From: Holothuria scabra
Taxonomy: Eukaryota > Echinodermata > Holothuroidea > Aspidochirotida > Holothuriidae
NCBI GenBank assembly: GCA_037179385.1
Contig: CM074187.1
Location: 9,859,450 to 9,923,449 of the forward strand
Direction: 5' to 3'
DNA: 64,000 bases
Below the pieces are notes generated by a model, which saw nothing but the letters and a program-made list of their open reading frames with translations, was not told where the DNA came from and searched no databases. The position numbers and the translations under genes were made by a program. Of this stretch, positions 35,401 to 47,669 are shown piece by piece; position 1 is the first letter of the stretch, and the number at the start of each line of letters is the position of its first letter.

Positions 35401-35700
35401 CATACTGAGTAATATTCACCAGCATATTATTACCAGGGGTAAAGTCAATTGACTAGTTTCTATGTACGGTAGTTTAGGTCTTGGTATAAAAAATAAAAAA
35501 AAAATTAAACATACTGAGTAATATTCACCAGCATATTATTACCAGGGGCAAAGCCAATTTACTAATTTCTATATACGGTAGTTTAGGTCTTGGTATAAAA
35601 AACAAAAAACTAAACATGCTGAGTAATATTCACCAGCACATTATTACCAGCGTAAAGTCAATTGACTAGTTTCTACATACGGTAGTTAAAGGTCTTGGTA
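35401..35700 (+). repeat. Threefold tandem repeat, period 109 then 105 bp
   Basis: Units start at about 35401, 35510 and 35615 with CAT(A/G)CTGAGTAATATTCAC. Each continues with CATATTATTACCAG, CAATT(G/T)ACTA, TACGGTAGTTTAGGTCTTGG and an A-rich linker (AAAAAATAAAAA). Units differ by a few substitutions and small deletions. No coding frame crosses them. Confidence 0.92.
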
Positions 35701-35813
35701 ATCGTATTCCCTTATTACAGCCATTATGCACTTGCCAATTTCATCAAACATTAAGAGAACATAAAATTTTGAAATTCGTGTTAAGAACACCTTGCTTACA
35801 AATAACATACCCG

Positions 35814-36187
35814 TTTAAAGCGGCTCATTGAGTTGATTCGTAAAATTCAACAAATTTTTCCAAACCTGTTAACTGTTCTTCCCATATCAATGACAAATGG
35901 TCAAACTTAGCCAATCCCTATATTTTATTCAAAAATAACTGTTTAATGAGTGAGTGCTTCATGGTTCAATTAGGTTTTCAAAAATTTATGACCAGACACT
36001 TTTTTTTTAAATTATGCAAAAAACAGTAACAAGTCAGGACACCACGAAGTTCAAAATTTTCACTTTTCTGGTAACTATTGGACATAAAACTTGACTTTTA
36101 TGCCAAGTAAGAGCATTTTCATGTTCTAGTGACCCTCTATAACACTCTCATTAAATCATCTATCTCAACTCAATGAGCCCCTTTAAG
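35814..36187 (+). mobile_element. MITE family T2 (TTTAAAGCGGCTCATTGAG), full copy
   Basis: The left end TTTAAAGCGGCTCATTGAG then TTGA is the inverse of the right end, which on the complement reads CTTAAAGGGGCTCATTGAG then TTGA. The terminal repeat is therefore about 23 bp with two or three mismatches. A partial copy lies at 60597-60830 in the same orientation, sharing AATGACAAATGGTCAAAC, GGTTCAATT and GACCAG(A/G)CAC. Length 374 bp, no coding capacity. Confidence 0.85.
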
Positions 36188-36191
36188 ACCA

Positions 36192-39100
36192 GTGCCAGTA
36201 ATCTGGCCGTTGGAAGCTCACATCCCTCACCTCAACTTTAGCTCATTAGCCTCTATTGTGTTGTTGTCCACTCGCACAGTTGTTCCGTCGTTTACCAGTT
36301 TACAAAGGATACCTGATGGAAGTAAGCTTTTTCAAGGTTATGACTATCTCTGGTATACTTTGCTTTTGTGCTTTTGCGTATCTATTGTCTCTTTTTATTG
36401 ATTTATGTTTTATATTTTGAATTATTCTGTCTCAGTACGGTATAAGCATGTAAACCAATTAATCAATCTTCACTGTGGAGCTGACAGGGGAAGGAAAAAC
36501 TCAGGGGAAGAGACAATGAACTGAAGGGGTTTGCAAACAATACAGAGATGTAATTAGAACAATCTATGCCAAACAAAGTGGTTAAATATATCAAACGTCG
36601 TTGGCAAAAATGTTTTTTCGTTGGTTTTTGATAAACTATAAACCGTTATTTTATGTAACGAAAAATGAAAAGAACTGAACATCCCCAAACTTTAAAAGCT
36701 AATATTTTTAATGATTTGCTGCATTTTGAAGAAGGTTTTCTCCATTTCGATTTTCGTCAAAGCACCAAACTCGAAAAGTTGTCATGGTTTTTGTAATTCT
36801 TCCAATTACAACATTAATCACAGCGGCGTACATACCTGGAAGTTGGAAAGACAACCTCTTAATTTTTGAAGAAAATATTGATCACATTGATTGTTAAAAT
36901 CTTCTGTCACTAACATGGCGAAAGGATTAAAATGCAATAGAGTGTAATTATCGAAAATATGAGGTAATATTTGGCATTTCTCTTGGCAAGCAAAACGCCA
37001 ACTGATGGCGGATTCTTTTCAGTCGGTAACACCTCACCACTTGTAATAGAAAGGTTGTTTACAATAAGGCCACACATATCTCTATACTGAAACTTTAACA
37101 CATAATTTAATTTTCAGTATATGCGTGACTCGTTCACCCGCAGTGTATTAATTCATAAGAAGAGTTAATTGTTTTAAAGTGTTTGCTTTGTTTTCCCTAA
37201 AAGTAATCTGGTTCAAGTCACTCAGTGAAAATATTAAATTAAAAACCCGTCTTAGCATTTACTCTCATTTCTAAGACAAGAACTTTTCAACCTAGGCGAG
37301 TGGGGCCCTCTCTGCTTTGGAGAGCATACCTAATTTGCTTGAAAAACAATTACATTAAATGACTTTTTCAAACAATCATTTCTATGGTCGAACAAAGCGG
37401 GGGAAAATGGACTAATTCGGGTGGACCTAATTTAAAAAAATATAACACAAACATGAACAGAAACATTTCTTCAGCCTCACTTAAAAGTGATGCTCAACTC
37501 TTTGCCAGAAATGGTAATGGTCGACCAACGAAAGTTGTAAAAAAATCTGGGATGTTTTCACTTGTCACATTAAATGGGCAAGTGGTTGGATGTATAGGCG
37601 TATACAGCGCCCAAAAGTTTGCCCGGAAAATGCTACAGGAACATTTAATCAGGAAATTTTCCGATCTTTTTACAATTTGCTCATTTTTATTGATGTTACA
37701 ATAGAACAAAATTTCAAAACAACAACTGCTCAGGATCTACTTCAAAGGCGTGGGAAAATGCTATTTCTGGCTGTCGAAGGAGTCGCGATTTCCATTTTTT
37801 TTTTTTTGCAAAATTTTCCACCGGACCGAATAGTGGCGCTCCGCAGCCTCAGACCGTTAGATCAGTACTTATACTGATCAAGTCAGAAATCGAGGCAAGT
37901 CTCCTCAAAATATGCGGCCCCTCATCAAGAAAAACCTTGAAAAGGCTCTAGATGGCACCGTTTTTTTTTATTCATTTCCTCTTAACCATTTTCAACTTGA
38001 GTAGTTCTACACTAAGGAAGTACTTTTAGAGGTGCCCCCTCCGGCCCACTGTAAAATTTCTAGGACAACGTGTGAGTGTGTGTGGGTATTTGGTTGTATG
38101 GAAGGTGAAGGAGATTATTTCCTGTTTCTTTTGGGTTGTTAGTCTAATGTAGTGCAATGTACGAACTATGTCATGTACTTGTTGATAAGAACAAATTATT
38201 GTCTTCAGCCTGAAAGACCTGAAAGAATAGCTATACCAGAGCATCTTATTCATTTACGTGAAAGCTGTTAACCCTTTTATTTCTGTTAATAACCACATAT
38301 ACATGGAAAGTGGGCTGGACTCGGCTTTGTAGAATAACTTTAGGATGAGTAAATCTGTAACTGTGTTTGGTTACTAGGGAGCCCTTTTATTTCGCCAGAA
38401 CGAAAAAGAAAAATGTGCCGTCTTTTTACCGGCGTCCATGCAATGCACTTTTAATACTTGGACATAAGGCCGTCAGTCTCTTTTGACACTGTTGCCCTTT
38501 GTCGGCGTCCAGACGAAAAATTAGTTGAATAGGTCACGTGTTTCTCTCCGAAGATTAGTATATAATTATACACCGTTTTTGAAAGTACAAAGATGGTTCG
38601 TTGCACTATTTCTTCGTCGTACATCTAGAATGGAAAACCGTATGTTGGGTCACGTGAGGAGTCATTGAGAGTAACAGTTTTGAATGTCAAGAAAATAAAA
38701 TGAGTGGTATTCTTGTCTGCTAGAAGTGGTTTGGTAATTTTGTAAAGCCCTGATCAAAAGGATAGCTTTTATGTGTACTTAGTGGATCCCTTTGTATGAT
38801 TAATTGAATTAATAGAGATGAAGAATTTATATTCTTTAGTTTCATTTCTTTCCGTGCTCATGATTTTGCAAGATTTGTTAAAAATTCAATCTCATAATGA
38901 CACCTGCTACGATTGTATTATAGGTTTGTTCAAACTGTTACACCTCCCTCTCGACGTTTTGTTATTCCGCTATCCCTGTATTATGAATGTGTGCATGACC
39001 GAAAGTGGAAGGAAGAGGTCTTCTTCTAATCTAGACTTTTCTCTAACACTTTTAGCTTAAAAGAAGGGTTTAAGGTCATATCAAGTTTTGTTTTATTAGA

Positions 39101-40690
39101 AGGGTACTTATTCTTATCAATTTGATGAAATTTGCATTGAAATCTGATGTGTGGTTCTCAAAATATGTGCAATTAAATTTGTCACATTTTCAGCCAACAT
39201 TGAACTTGAAGCAAGCACATATGACATCATGTCCTCACGTTAATGAACAGTCTTTTGTTTTTCTTTAAACGTTACAGCCTATACTCTCCTCAACAGTCCC
39301 ATATTATCAGAATGTGATTGCATAAATGGCATGAGAACTTTTCAAACTTTAAAATACCCATGGGAGGTCCTATTCTAATAAACGTCACGGTCAACACGAC
39401 AGTCTGAAAAAACAAAGGGAAACTAGGCATTCCTTGTCAATGTGAGGAAGTGAAATAATCTCTGCTGCCCTCAATAACTTTGGTAATCTGGTAACTTCAA
39501 TTCATTTTCTAATATCTGGAGAAATGCAAGTCCGATTTGAATGGAAGATTCACTACCCTGTGTGGATTTGGTTCTTTTTTGACATGTGAAAATTGAAATT
39601 TTGCTTAAACTTACCCTCTATAATGCCACCTTTTCGGAATAAAGAAACATCGGAAAAGCGATATTGGAATAGAGAGCTGTTCTGGTCCTTACACATGCGC
39701 CCAGCTTCTGTGAATCCTCCTTTAGCTATGAGTCCATTTATGACTCTTCCACATGCAAAAGTATTTCCTCGTACGAAAGTTTATGACTAGGGTTTTCACA
39801 CTTGTTTACTTAATGTACCGAGAGAGTTCAACTTTTTAGGAAAAGTATAATTTAAAAGGGTACACACATAGGGGCTTAACAACATTGATTTTCCTTGTTT
39901 CCCCATAGTGAGTTCCCAGATTAATTTAAAATGAGATGTTAATTACATCTTGAACCAACATTGTCCGTCTCAATCACCCAGTCGCCGCCATAGGTATGTT
40001 CTAAATCGCGCACAGCAGGATTTTTCGCGAGATAGGTCTATGAGCTGCGATATCGTTTTTAAATCTAGTTTAAAGATCTTTTTAGCTTCTTTTCAATTCC
40101 ATGTCAAAATGGCGAGGGTTTCCTCTGCTCAATCAAACTGAATCTTAAAAATGTGTTAGGGAAAAATATGTAAAATTTTAAATTTTAAATTACTTGATCG
40201 ATGACACTCCGCAAGAATTATGGCAAGTTTTCTTTGCCATATCGGCTGAAAACATCCTAAAATCTGCGCTTCTGATAGCAAAATCATAAAATCACTTCTG
40301 TTTTAACAGAAAACTGAGGAGACTTTTTCTCAAGATATGAAAATGAGACTTAAAACAGTTTGAAGGGAGCTGATTCAGTGAATCAAACGTGAGTGCAGCG
40401 TGTAAATGTTTGCGCAGAAGGGGCTCAGTTTGTCGGAAAATATACCATATTTTCATAGTGATTTACACAGATATGTGGGTACACGGAACACATAAGTATA
40501 CACTTAACAGTCCCACATACACTGAACCAACGTTAGGCATGATCATTTTAGCTTACATCTTTGCACTATCTGGTACGCATATACACTCTGAAATTTTCAT
40601 TTTGAAATTTGAGATAGGTTAAAGAAGTATCCAAACTTTTAAAATCTGAAGTATATAGCATGGTGAAAGTGTGAATGCGTTTTAGTTTGT
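36192..40690. other. Non-coding, nothing firm
   Basis: Frames at 37384-37704 and 37590-37877 overlap each other and a minus-strand frame, and have no recognisable domain. T-runs lie near 37795 and 37962. No repeat shared within the window was noticed. Confidence 0.4.
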
Positions 40691-40990
40691 AGGGCTAGTT
40701 GGTAATTTAGTTGGTTAGTAGGATGAATGAGGTTTTATGGCTCTGTGACAAACCAACCGGTTCAAGTGGGCCCGGTAATCTCACTTTTCCCTAGTTGTGG
40801 CTCACTGGCTTGTTTCTCCAACTCCATTGCTTATGCTGAGCAACAAGCACAATGACAGTTAGCCTGCGAAGCGCCTCTGTGGCTGCGTCCCCCTAGGCTG
40901 CCTCCCCTCAGCGATGAGCTGAACGAAAAGACTTCGTCGGCTCCGCGGGCTAAATGACAGTAGGTTCTATTTTAATTCTTGGGTCTGTCG
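40690..40990 (-). mobile_element. tRNA-derived SINE interrupted by a 93-bp element
   Basis: Read on the minus strand it carries the SINE body (AAATAGAACCTACTGTCATT, CAGCATAAGCAATGGAG, GAGCCACAACTAGGGAAAAG, GTTTGTCACAGAGCC, CTAACTAACCAACTAA). Between the TGTCATT block and the rest of the body sits the small element at 40860-40952. The head is weak. Confidence 0.75.
40860..40952. mobile_element. 93-bp inverted-repeat insertion with 9-bp target duplication
   Basis: Flanked by AATGACAGT at 40851-40859 and again at 40953-40961, a perfect 9-bp direct repeat. The ends TAGCCTGCGAAGCG and, on the complement, TAGCCCGCGGAGCC are inverted repeats with three mismatches over 14. It is GC-rich (CCCCCTAGGCTGCC, CTCCGCGGGC) in an AT-rich setting. 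Removing it restores the SINE, so it inserted after the SINE did. A 9-bp duplication fits Mutator-like mobilisation best; no transposase is encoded. Confidence 0.85.
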
Positions 40991-40999
40991 GTTATGACC

Positions 41000-42190
41000 T
41001 GGCTACGACCATGCAGTCGGTCGCCGTAGTTTATGAGTGGGACAATAAATAATACATAAACAGTAATTTGAACAAATATGCCTGCATTGGAGAATCATGT
41101 CCTACTCTCTTTAGCTAAAGCACGGGAGAGGGGAATGGATTGAAATACCTCTTTGGCCGAGACACCAATGAGGGTACTACAGTAGCCCAAAAGTACCATC
41201 TTTCCGTCAATTATGTAGCATCAACCCAATCGGAAAGTTGTAAATTTCGGGAGAAAACGTTTTTACCCCGAACACCAAAACGAGAATTAACCTTTTGATG
41301 ATCGTTGTAGTTGCCTAAGAAGTGTACAATGAATTTGTGTACAGCAATATACCGCACATTGTTCTTGTTTTTACAATTTATTCAGCCTTTTGTTGAGAAT
41401 AACAATTATTCATTCATAACTGGTAATAATTCCCAACTTCTACTGGTCTATAACGGTCATGTGACCGTGTTTCATCCCGACATTAATTCATATTAGATTT
41501 TTCCATTTTAATGAGGTACAATTTACAAAAATTAACTGTTCTTTCTTTTCCGTCTGCTAAATCGAAGAACTTGTGTAGGAATGAACATGGTTAAAATTCT
41601 TGACGTGTGCATTAAATCAGCACAAATGCACTCTCAAGAGTTAATACTATTTTTATATAGCCTATAGCTGGATGTGTTCTGCACTGTTCCCTCCTGCATC
41701 ACTTGCATTAATCCTCCGATCATGCATTATTCTACGCTAATGCACGGTCCATCTTTCTCTAACTAAAATTTTATTCATTTTACCACGTTTCAAGTATGAA
41801 TTATTGTCCACAGTAAACAAGTTTTTACTTCAAAGCAAAGGATAAACACAACATTATTTCTCTAGGTTATTTTTATTCATGAGGGAATCAATATTCAGTT
41901 TAGTGTGCATGCAGCCATGATGCAAGTAAGCAAGGAATTGAAAGATTATAAAGGTGATAGACCCCAGTTATGGCCGGCTGAAATCAGACCATCACTTGCT
42001 GTCCAGATTCGTCTATATTGGAATGTCTGTGGTGACTTCATTCTACATGGCTAAATACGGAAGGCAGTGTGAAAATATACATACGCAATTTTCAGTTGTA
42101 GGGTGGATGTCTCACAACACCCTCTGTAATTCAGCTCACAATGATTATTAACATTGTTTGCTCCATGATTTATTTTGTTCAAATACTTAC
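41000..42190. other. Non-coding, nothing recognised
   Basis: No gene or shared repeat seen. Confidence 0.4.
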
Positions 42191-42602
42191 AGCCGCGGTC
42201 ACATTACAACGAATTTGGATCAGATTCTCTTCCGATTTTTCTGGTTTTTGTTTAAATCTTCCCCATCTCTGGTCAGAAAAAGCCGAAACATTTCACCCAG
42301 TGTAAATATTTGATTAGCATCTGATGCCCATGTAAAAATATAATGACAACTGATTTTTTCGTGACGTCACACCGACATACATTTTATCGGACAGGGTAGT
42401 CCGATTCTGTCAATCGATGGGACGTCACGAATTAATCAGCGTAAATTTAATTTGCATAGTCCTGTGGTACAAATTAAATATTAAAACAGGTTGGCAAATG
42501 TTTGGCTCTTTTGGACAAAAGATGGAGAAGACTTTAACAAAAACCTCACATAAATTGAATCAGAATCCGATTCGAAATCATTGTAATGCGACCACGGCTT
42601 AA
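42191..42602. mobile_element. MITE family P (AGCCGCGGTCACATTACAA), full copy
   Basis: The left end AGCCGCGGTCACATTACAAC then GAATTTGGATCAGATTC is the inverse of the right end, which on the complement reads AAGCCGTGGTCGCATTACAA then TGATTTCGAATCGGATTC. The terminal inverted repeat therefore runs beyond 35 bases with mismatches. The centre holds two inverted CRE-like sites (GTGACGTCAC and GGACGTCACG). A diverged partial copy is at 56590-56870. About 410 bp, no frame. Confidence 0.8.
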
Positions 42603-43370
42603 AATAGAAAGATTAGATCAGGGGCTCTCAAGGGTTTGGCATTTCCTCGAGTTCACCATGCTTCGTCATTTTGGTGTTAATCGCCAGCCAGTAGGGTTGA
42701 AGAAAAATGGTTCTCTGGGGCTCGATATCTGTGTCACCAGAATGGGTTGACCGTGGCATTTTTCTAAAGTCCTCCCGACCGTATGGCAAAGGGCCGTTCG
42801 ACGGAACCAATATTCTAACTGCTTCAAGAAGAAGCTGTTACGTCTACTAAAGGACAATACGTGACCAACCTCACGTGACCAACCATTTACGCAATTGGCC
42901 TGCCATGTAAGGCTCCATTCTAGACTGGATGAAAAGAACAGATACCACACATGTTCTTAGCTAAATGGCCGAAAAGTGGCATTTTCATCTTCAAAGACTG
43001 AAGAAAAGAACGAATTGCCCATGAAAAGGAAACCCAGAACTCTAATAATAAATCTGCTAAAAGAACAAAATACTGATATAATATGAAAGAAACCGTTTTC
43101 AGATTTTAGTTCCTCGATCTTTCTTCGGGTCACATTCATGGAGTACGAAAAACCGCAATATGGCACAAGGTCCATCGTCACATGGTAACCTAGAATTATT
43201 TTTTCTACTTGTGTAGACTGCACCGGGTAATCTTTGTGCACTGACCAACGAATGATTTTCTCTCTTCCCTTAGAGTAGACTCCCCCTTTCTACTCAAGGT
43301 GGAACCACTCTCAGTTTTATGTTCGCTGGGTGTATGCATACAGAAATATATAACGATAAAAATATATCGC

Positions 43371-43405
43371 TATTTTTTTTTTTGGGGGGGGGGGGGGCGG
43401 GGGGA
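43371..43405 (+). repeat. T-run joined to G-run, second example
   Basis: About 11 T followed by about 14 G, CG and six more G, then ATTGATG. Potential quadruplex. See 33222-33253. Confidence 0.85.
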
Positions 43406-43486
43406 TTGATGTGTAGGGGTGTTACCATACACTATCACAATACCATTCATTTTGCGCTTTACATCTTAGGGCAGTATATATCTATA

Positions 43487-43664
43487 CGGTAAAATTCGGG
43501 GAGATGCGCACTGTTTAACAGGAAATTTCCTTACTGGCTAAAGATAGCCTAATCCCTAACCTAATCCATGACCCTAACAAAGATTACAATCGATACAATA
43601 CAATGGCAACAACCAATCAAGAAACACCTTGTAAAACAGTGAGCATCTACCCTAAAATTCCTCT
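43487..43664 (+). mobile_element. MITE family G (GATGCGCACTGTTT), copy 2
   Basis: The left end GGTAAAATTCGGGGAGATGC then GCACTGTTTAACAGG faces a right end whose complement reads GGAATTTTAGGGTAGATGC then TCACTGTTTTACAAGG, an inverted repeat of about 35 bases. Between them are CCTAACCTAATCC and CGATACAATACAATGG, shared with copy 1 at 10838-11020. Confidence 0.75.
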
Positions 43665-43669
43665 AAACT

Positions 43670-46600
43670 TAATTCGCATTCCTTCTCTAATGTAAAAATA
43701 AAAACCTGTATCGTATCTATCTCCTGGTAAAGTTTCAATGGCCTTTAATGTGTGGGGGCTGGAAAGGTGCTAATTCTAATAATTAGTTTTGTGTTTTTGT
43801 TGGGTGACCTAATTCTGGAAATACTTTCCATACATCACGTGAGTAGAACATCACTGAGATAATTTATCAGGAGTAGAGGAAAATTATAGGTCAAAGGTTG
43901 GGATGGGTTCTGATGTCCCGTGCATACTTTACCTGTTTACTGGCTCAGCAGGCGGCATGGCGTGTTCCTTGTAAAGTCATATCCCTTGTTATGGGAGCTG
44001 AAAAGCTGAAATAACAGAGTTCGCTCCGCGGGGCATTGTATATTTTGCCTCATCACTAATTCAATACGTTAAAATTGAAATTCAGATATTACTCTTAAAT
44101 CCACAATAAAATTTTTTGAAAATTTTTAAAAGAATAAGTACTTTAACAAGCAAAGGTTCATTTTCATCCAACTCTAGTTCTCCACAGTAGTGTGAAACAA
44201 GATGTAGAATAATTTCCGACTTGCATCTTATCGTCAAATTTCAGTTCTTTGAAAGGTAAAATTTTTTGTTGGCAAAGTAAAGGTCACGGATTTCCACAGA
44301 TTCACTTCAGTTTTGTGTAGCGCCATCAAATTGATTTAGCAAGGCACCAGCTGCCTTCAGTGTTTTACTTTCTAGAAAGATGTAACAGTAGCACAAAACA
44401 TTACCAGAGAACAGTGAACTATCATCTGATCATGCCTTTTTATTTTTAACCACAAGGTAAAATAATAGACAGAGAGAGAACGACTTAAAGAATTATTCAT
44501 GACCTTAACTGAGCTGTAGCTCCATATGAAGAACGCCAATATTCTCACATTGGGTTTTCATTTACAGAAATTTAATCTGTGAAGATTTAATATGTAATAC
44601 CTTAGCATTGAGAATATTAGTCACGATAATGCACAAAGTTTACGTCATCAGGCAAGAATTGTAAACATGTATCATGAAATGCTGCAAATCTACGTTTAGC
44701 AGAGAAAAAGAAAATGAGTTTGAAAAAGCCGTGGTATAAATTATGAAACAACTATTAACAAGTTAAGTCAGTAAAATTGATGGAAAACAAACAAAAAATC
44801 GCATTGATCAATGGTATACTTAAAAATGTGATAACTTGAAGGCCTATTAACCCGAGGCTGTAAGATTGGACTTGGTTTCGTTTTATTAAATTGAATTACA
44901 AGTAACAACCCACTCCAAAGCCCAGCCTAAAAATTTTTTGGTACATTCCTCCGTAATTGAAGCTAGGTTGGTCAACTTGAAGTGCAAAGAAATCCGATGA
45001 ACGTAATTAAGCCTACTACCATTTTTACCTTTTTAACACTGGTTCGACCGCGATACGCTGAAGAGTGCGCTCAATCATTCCGGGTTTGGGACCAAAATGT
45101 CATCTTGTGAGTTGGCATTGACGTATCGTCTCGACGCTGAGTTAAGCAACGTTTCTTATGACTCGTTTGGTGATAATTGAATGCTTTTCAAAGTAAAGAT
45201 GATGAATCCGTCCCCAAAGTGTGCGGAATTCCCGATGAGAGATAGAAGGAAAAAGCAAACACGTAGCGACGGAATCGTATGTCGCGAAGCTCTCGAGAGG
45301 CTGGTCTCATTAACGAGGTAGCAGTAACACACACGCACCAGTGCGTACAGGACTTGGCTAACCGCAGGGAGGGAGATTACAACGCCATGCTACCGTACAC
45401 AACACACAATGAAGCCAGTGCCACGCTATTTATATGTAAATTTGCCAAACAGCTTGTAAAAAAGAAAATTTAAAAGAATAAAAACAAAGCCGAAAACCAA
45501 GTTATGGTGCATAGCAGAAGTAAAAGAATTTGTTAATGTTCCGAAGCTCCCGTAGGGTAAATAAACAGACGGCAACGGTCGACGGTACTACGCCCTTGTC
45601 TGGCCTCTTGAGGTGTTAAGGATGTTCTCTCAAGCAGATGATTATTTATAGATCTGTTTTATCGTATGTCTTGTTGTTTCACAAGCATCTGCTTTCATTC
45701 TTTCTTCTGTTAAAGAAAAGTAAGCAAATATAAAGATAAGTATATGTTCAAAATTTCGATTACAATACTTTGCAAAAGAAAGATATAACCGACAGAGAAC
45801 AGGTTGCTCAGTTACCAGATGGAACATTATTTTACCTGAATAAAGGCTTTACAATTCTGAGGTACTTAATGAGCTAAAACAATAAAAATTCAGTGAGCAG
45901 ATCTTTCGTATTGTTTGAATGAACGCAAAATAATTTGATAAACCTATAGACTACTGTCATTACAGTTACAAGTTCTCAAATTAAAATGCCAAATCTCTCT
46001 GAAAATTAGTTAGAAATGATAAATAAATAATTAAAAAGGGACAACAAAAGTAAAAACTTTCTTTCGAGGTCTAAGGTTGAAAGTATTTTGTTTTAATTAT
46101 TTTGTATTCGTTTATAATTGTTTTCAGGTTTTGAGCTGTTGAAGAGCTGGGTTTCCTTATCCGTTTTTACTCGAACTCCCCTGAAAAGTGGTGATCTTTA
46201 AAAATTTCGTTTCGTTTCGTTAATTTTTCCAATTGCAATACGTACACTAGTTTATATAAAAAAGAATAACAGACAAAAAATTGACGTACGTATCAAAAGA
46301 AAGAAAAAACGGAACCAGATGAAGCTAAAGGTTTTTCTATTGTGGTCCAATCCACATTTTTTTTGCTTGAAAATAATAAAGCAACAGATACTGTAGCTAT
46401 GTACGTATAAATAACGGTACTTAAAGAGCTAAAACAATAAAAATTCAGTTAGCAGATCTGTCTCATTGTTTGAATGAAAGCAAAATAATTCAATAAACGC
46501 ATAAGCTACTGTCATTACATTTACAAGCTTTCATCTTAAAATGTTTTTCTTTTCTTAAAGAATGAATATCCATGCTTGTCTCAAGTTCAAAATAAATTTA

Positions 46601-47665
46601 TTGAGCAGTTTTGTGAACCGTCCTTCCTAAAGAGAAAATACAGTCATCCCCCGGCGCTTGAAGTAGTGCAATAGATTGTCCTGTGTCATGATTGGCTGTT
46701 GAGAGTCATGTGACAATATTTTTCTCATTAAATGTGAACTTTGCCAGGAGAAGTTACGTAGTTTACCTTGAATATGCTACTGGGGGTTCTAAAATATTAT
46801 TGAAGATACTTTAGGGAGAAACAAGAAGAAAATTGTGAGATTTAGCTGTCCCTCCAAAATAAGTTTGGAAGACTGTTCTTGCAATTAAAAACACAACCAC
46901 TGAATAGTCTGAATTCATGTCAGTTATTGTACATCGTTAATTCCAGCGCTACTCGGATATTCTTAAACAGGCATTAAAATTTTTTCTTTTCCTGTTAAAT
47001 ATTTTTGTTACTGGTTGAATAAATACAATCAAAGTAATAATCTATTCCATCTGAGGGCACCGAAACATAACCTTACACATGGAAATGTACATGATAAACC
47101 TTTAATATTCACAGCTTGAGTTAAAATATGCGATGAATGAACACGTAACCAGCTGTATCCGTCTTATACTTAAAATTAAAAAAAAAAGTCATTTCTCTCC
47201 TGCAAGTTAAAAAAGTCCTCAAAAAGTCAACATTAGCAACAGTGCAATAGGCTTATATCGCGGAAGCCCCGCTGTGAAACTAATCTTCTAGCCTACACTT
47301 ACTTCAAAGAAAGATAAAAGCAGTTGTTGAATTAATATAATGTTTACTGATCATTTGTCGAGAGGGAGTTTTCAAATAATCACATACACACACCCATTTA
47401 TTGTGAGGCGTCGTTGGGACAAAAAGGTTTAAATAATTCATATTTAACATTTAAGTTTGTGGGTGTGGAGGGAGAAAGAAATTACGTTTGAAGTTGGGAA
47501 TACTCTTGAATATTCTTGATACTCTAATTGACTATTGAATTATAATTATGATTAATTTTGAATCAGTGATGATGGCCGATTTTAATATTCTGCATCTAAT
47601 AAACATCGGTATTAAAACTTAATGTCACCAAAACACTTTGCTCAATTTTCGTGTTAATGAAACTT
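43670..47665. other. AT-rich non-coding sequence with one direct repeat
   Basis: Besides the pair at 45863-45990 and 46420-46544 nothing was recognised. Short frames near 45156-45473 are on both strands without motifs. Confidence 0.4.
45863..46544 (+). repeat. Pair of about 125-bp direct repeats, 557 bp apart
   Basis: The block ACTTAA(T/A)GAGCTAAAAC, AATAAAAATTCAGT, AGCAGATCT, TTGTTTGAATGAA and CTACTGTCATTACA occurs at 45863-45990 and 46420-46544. The interval between contains no retroviral-type frame, and the repeats lack TG/CA ends, so an LTR element is unlikely. Confidence 0.7.
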
Positions 47666-47669
47666 AGGG

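Noticed and set aside
35401..35700. CRISPR-like array
   Set aside because: The three units are contiguous 105-109-bp tandem copies without distinct spacers, and the setting is an animal genome.
37384..37877. Two overlapping plus-strand frames of about 100 codons
   Set aside because: They overlap each other and a minus-strand frame and contain poly-T-derived residues. No family resemblance.
39567..39580. ATTTGGTTCTTTTTT as a possible homeobox KIWF core on the plus strand
   Set aside because: The surrounding codons do not match a homeodomain (no Lys before, no Gln-Asn-Arg after).
46310..46325. GAACCAGATG as a possible minus-strand homeobox core
   Set aside because: It would read F-I-W-F rather than K-I-W-F, and neighbouring codons do not fit a homeodomain.
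45863..46544. LTR retrotransposon suggested by the 125-bp direct repeats
   Set aside because: The repeats are short, lack TG...CA ends, and there is no primer-binding site, polypurine tract or coding frame between them.
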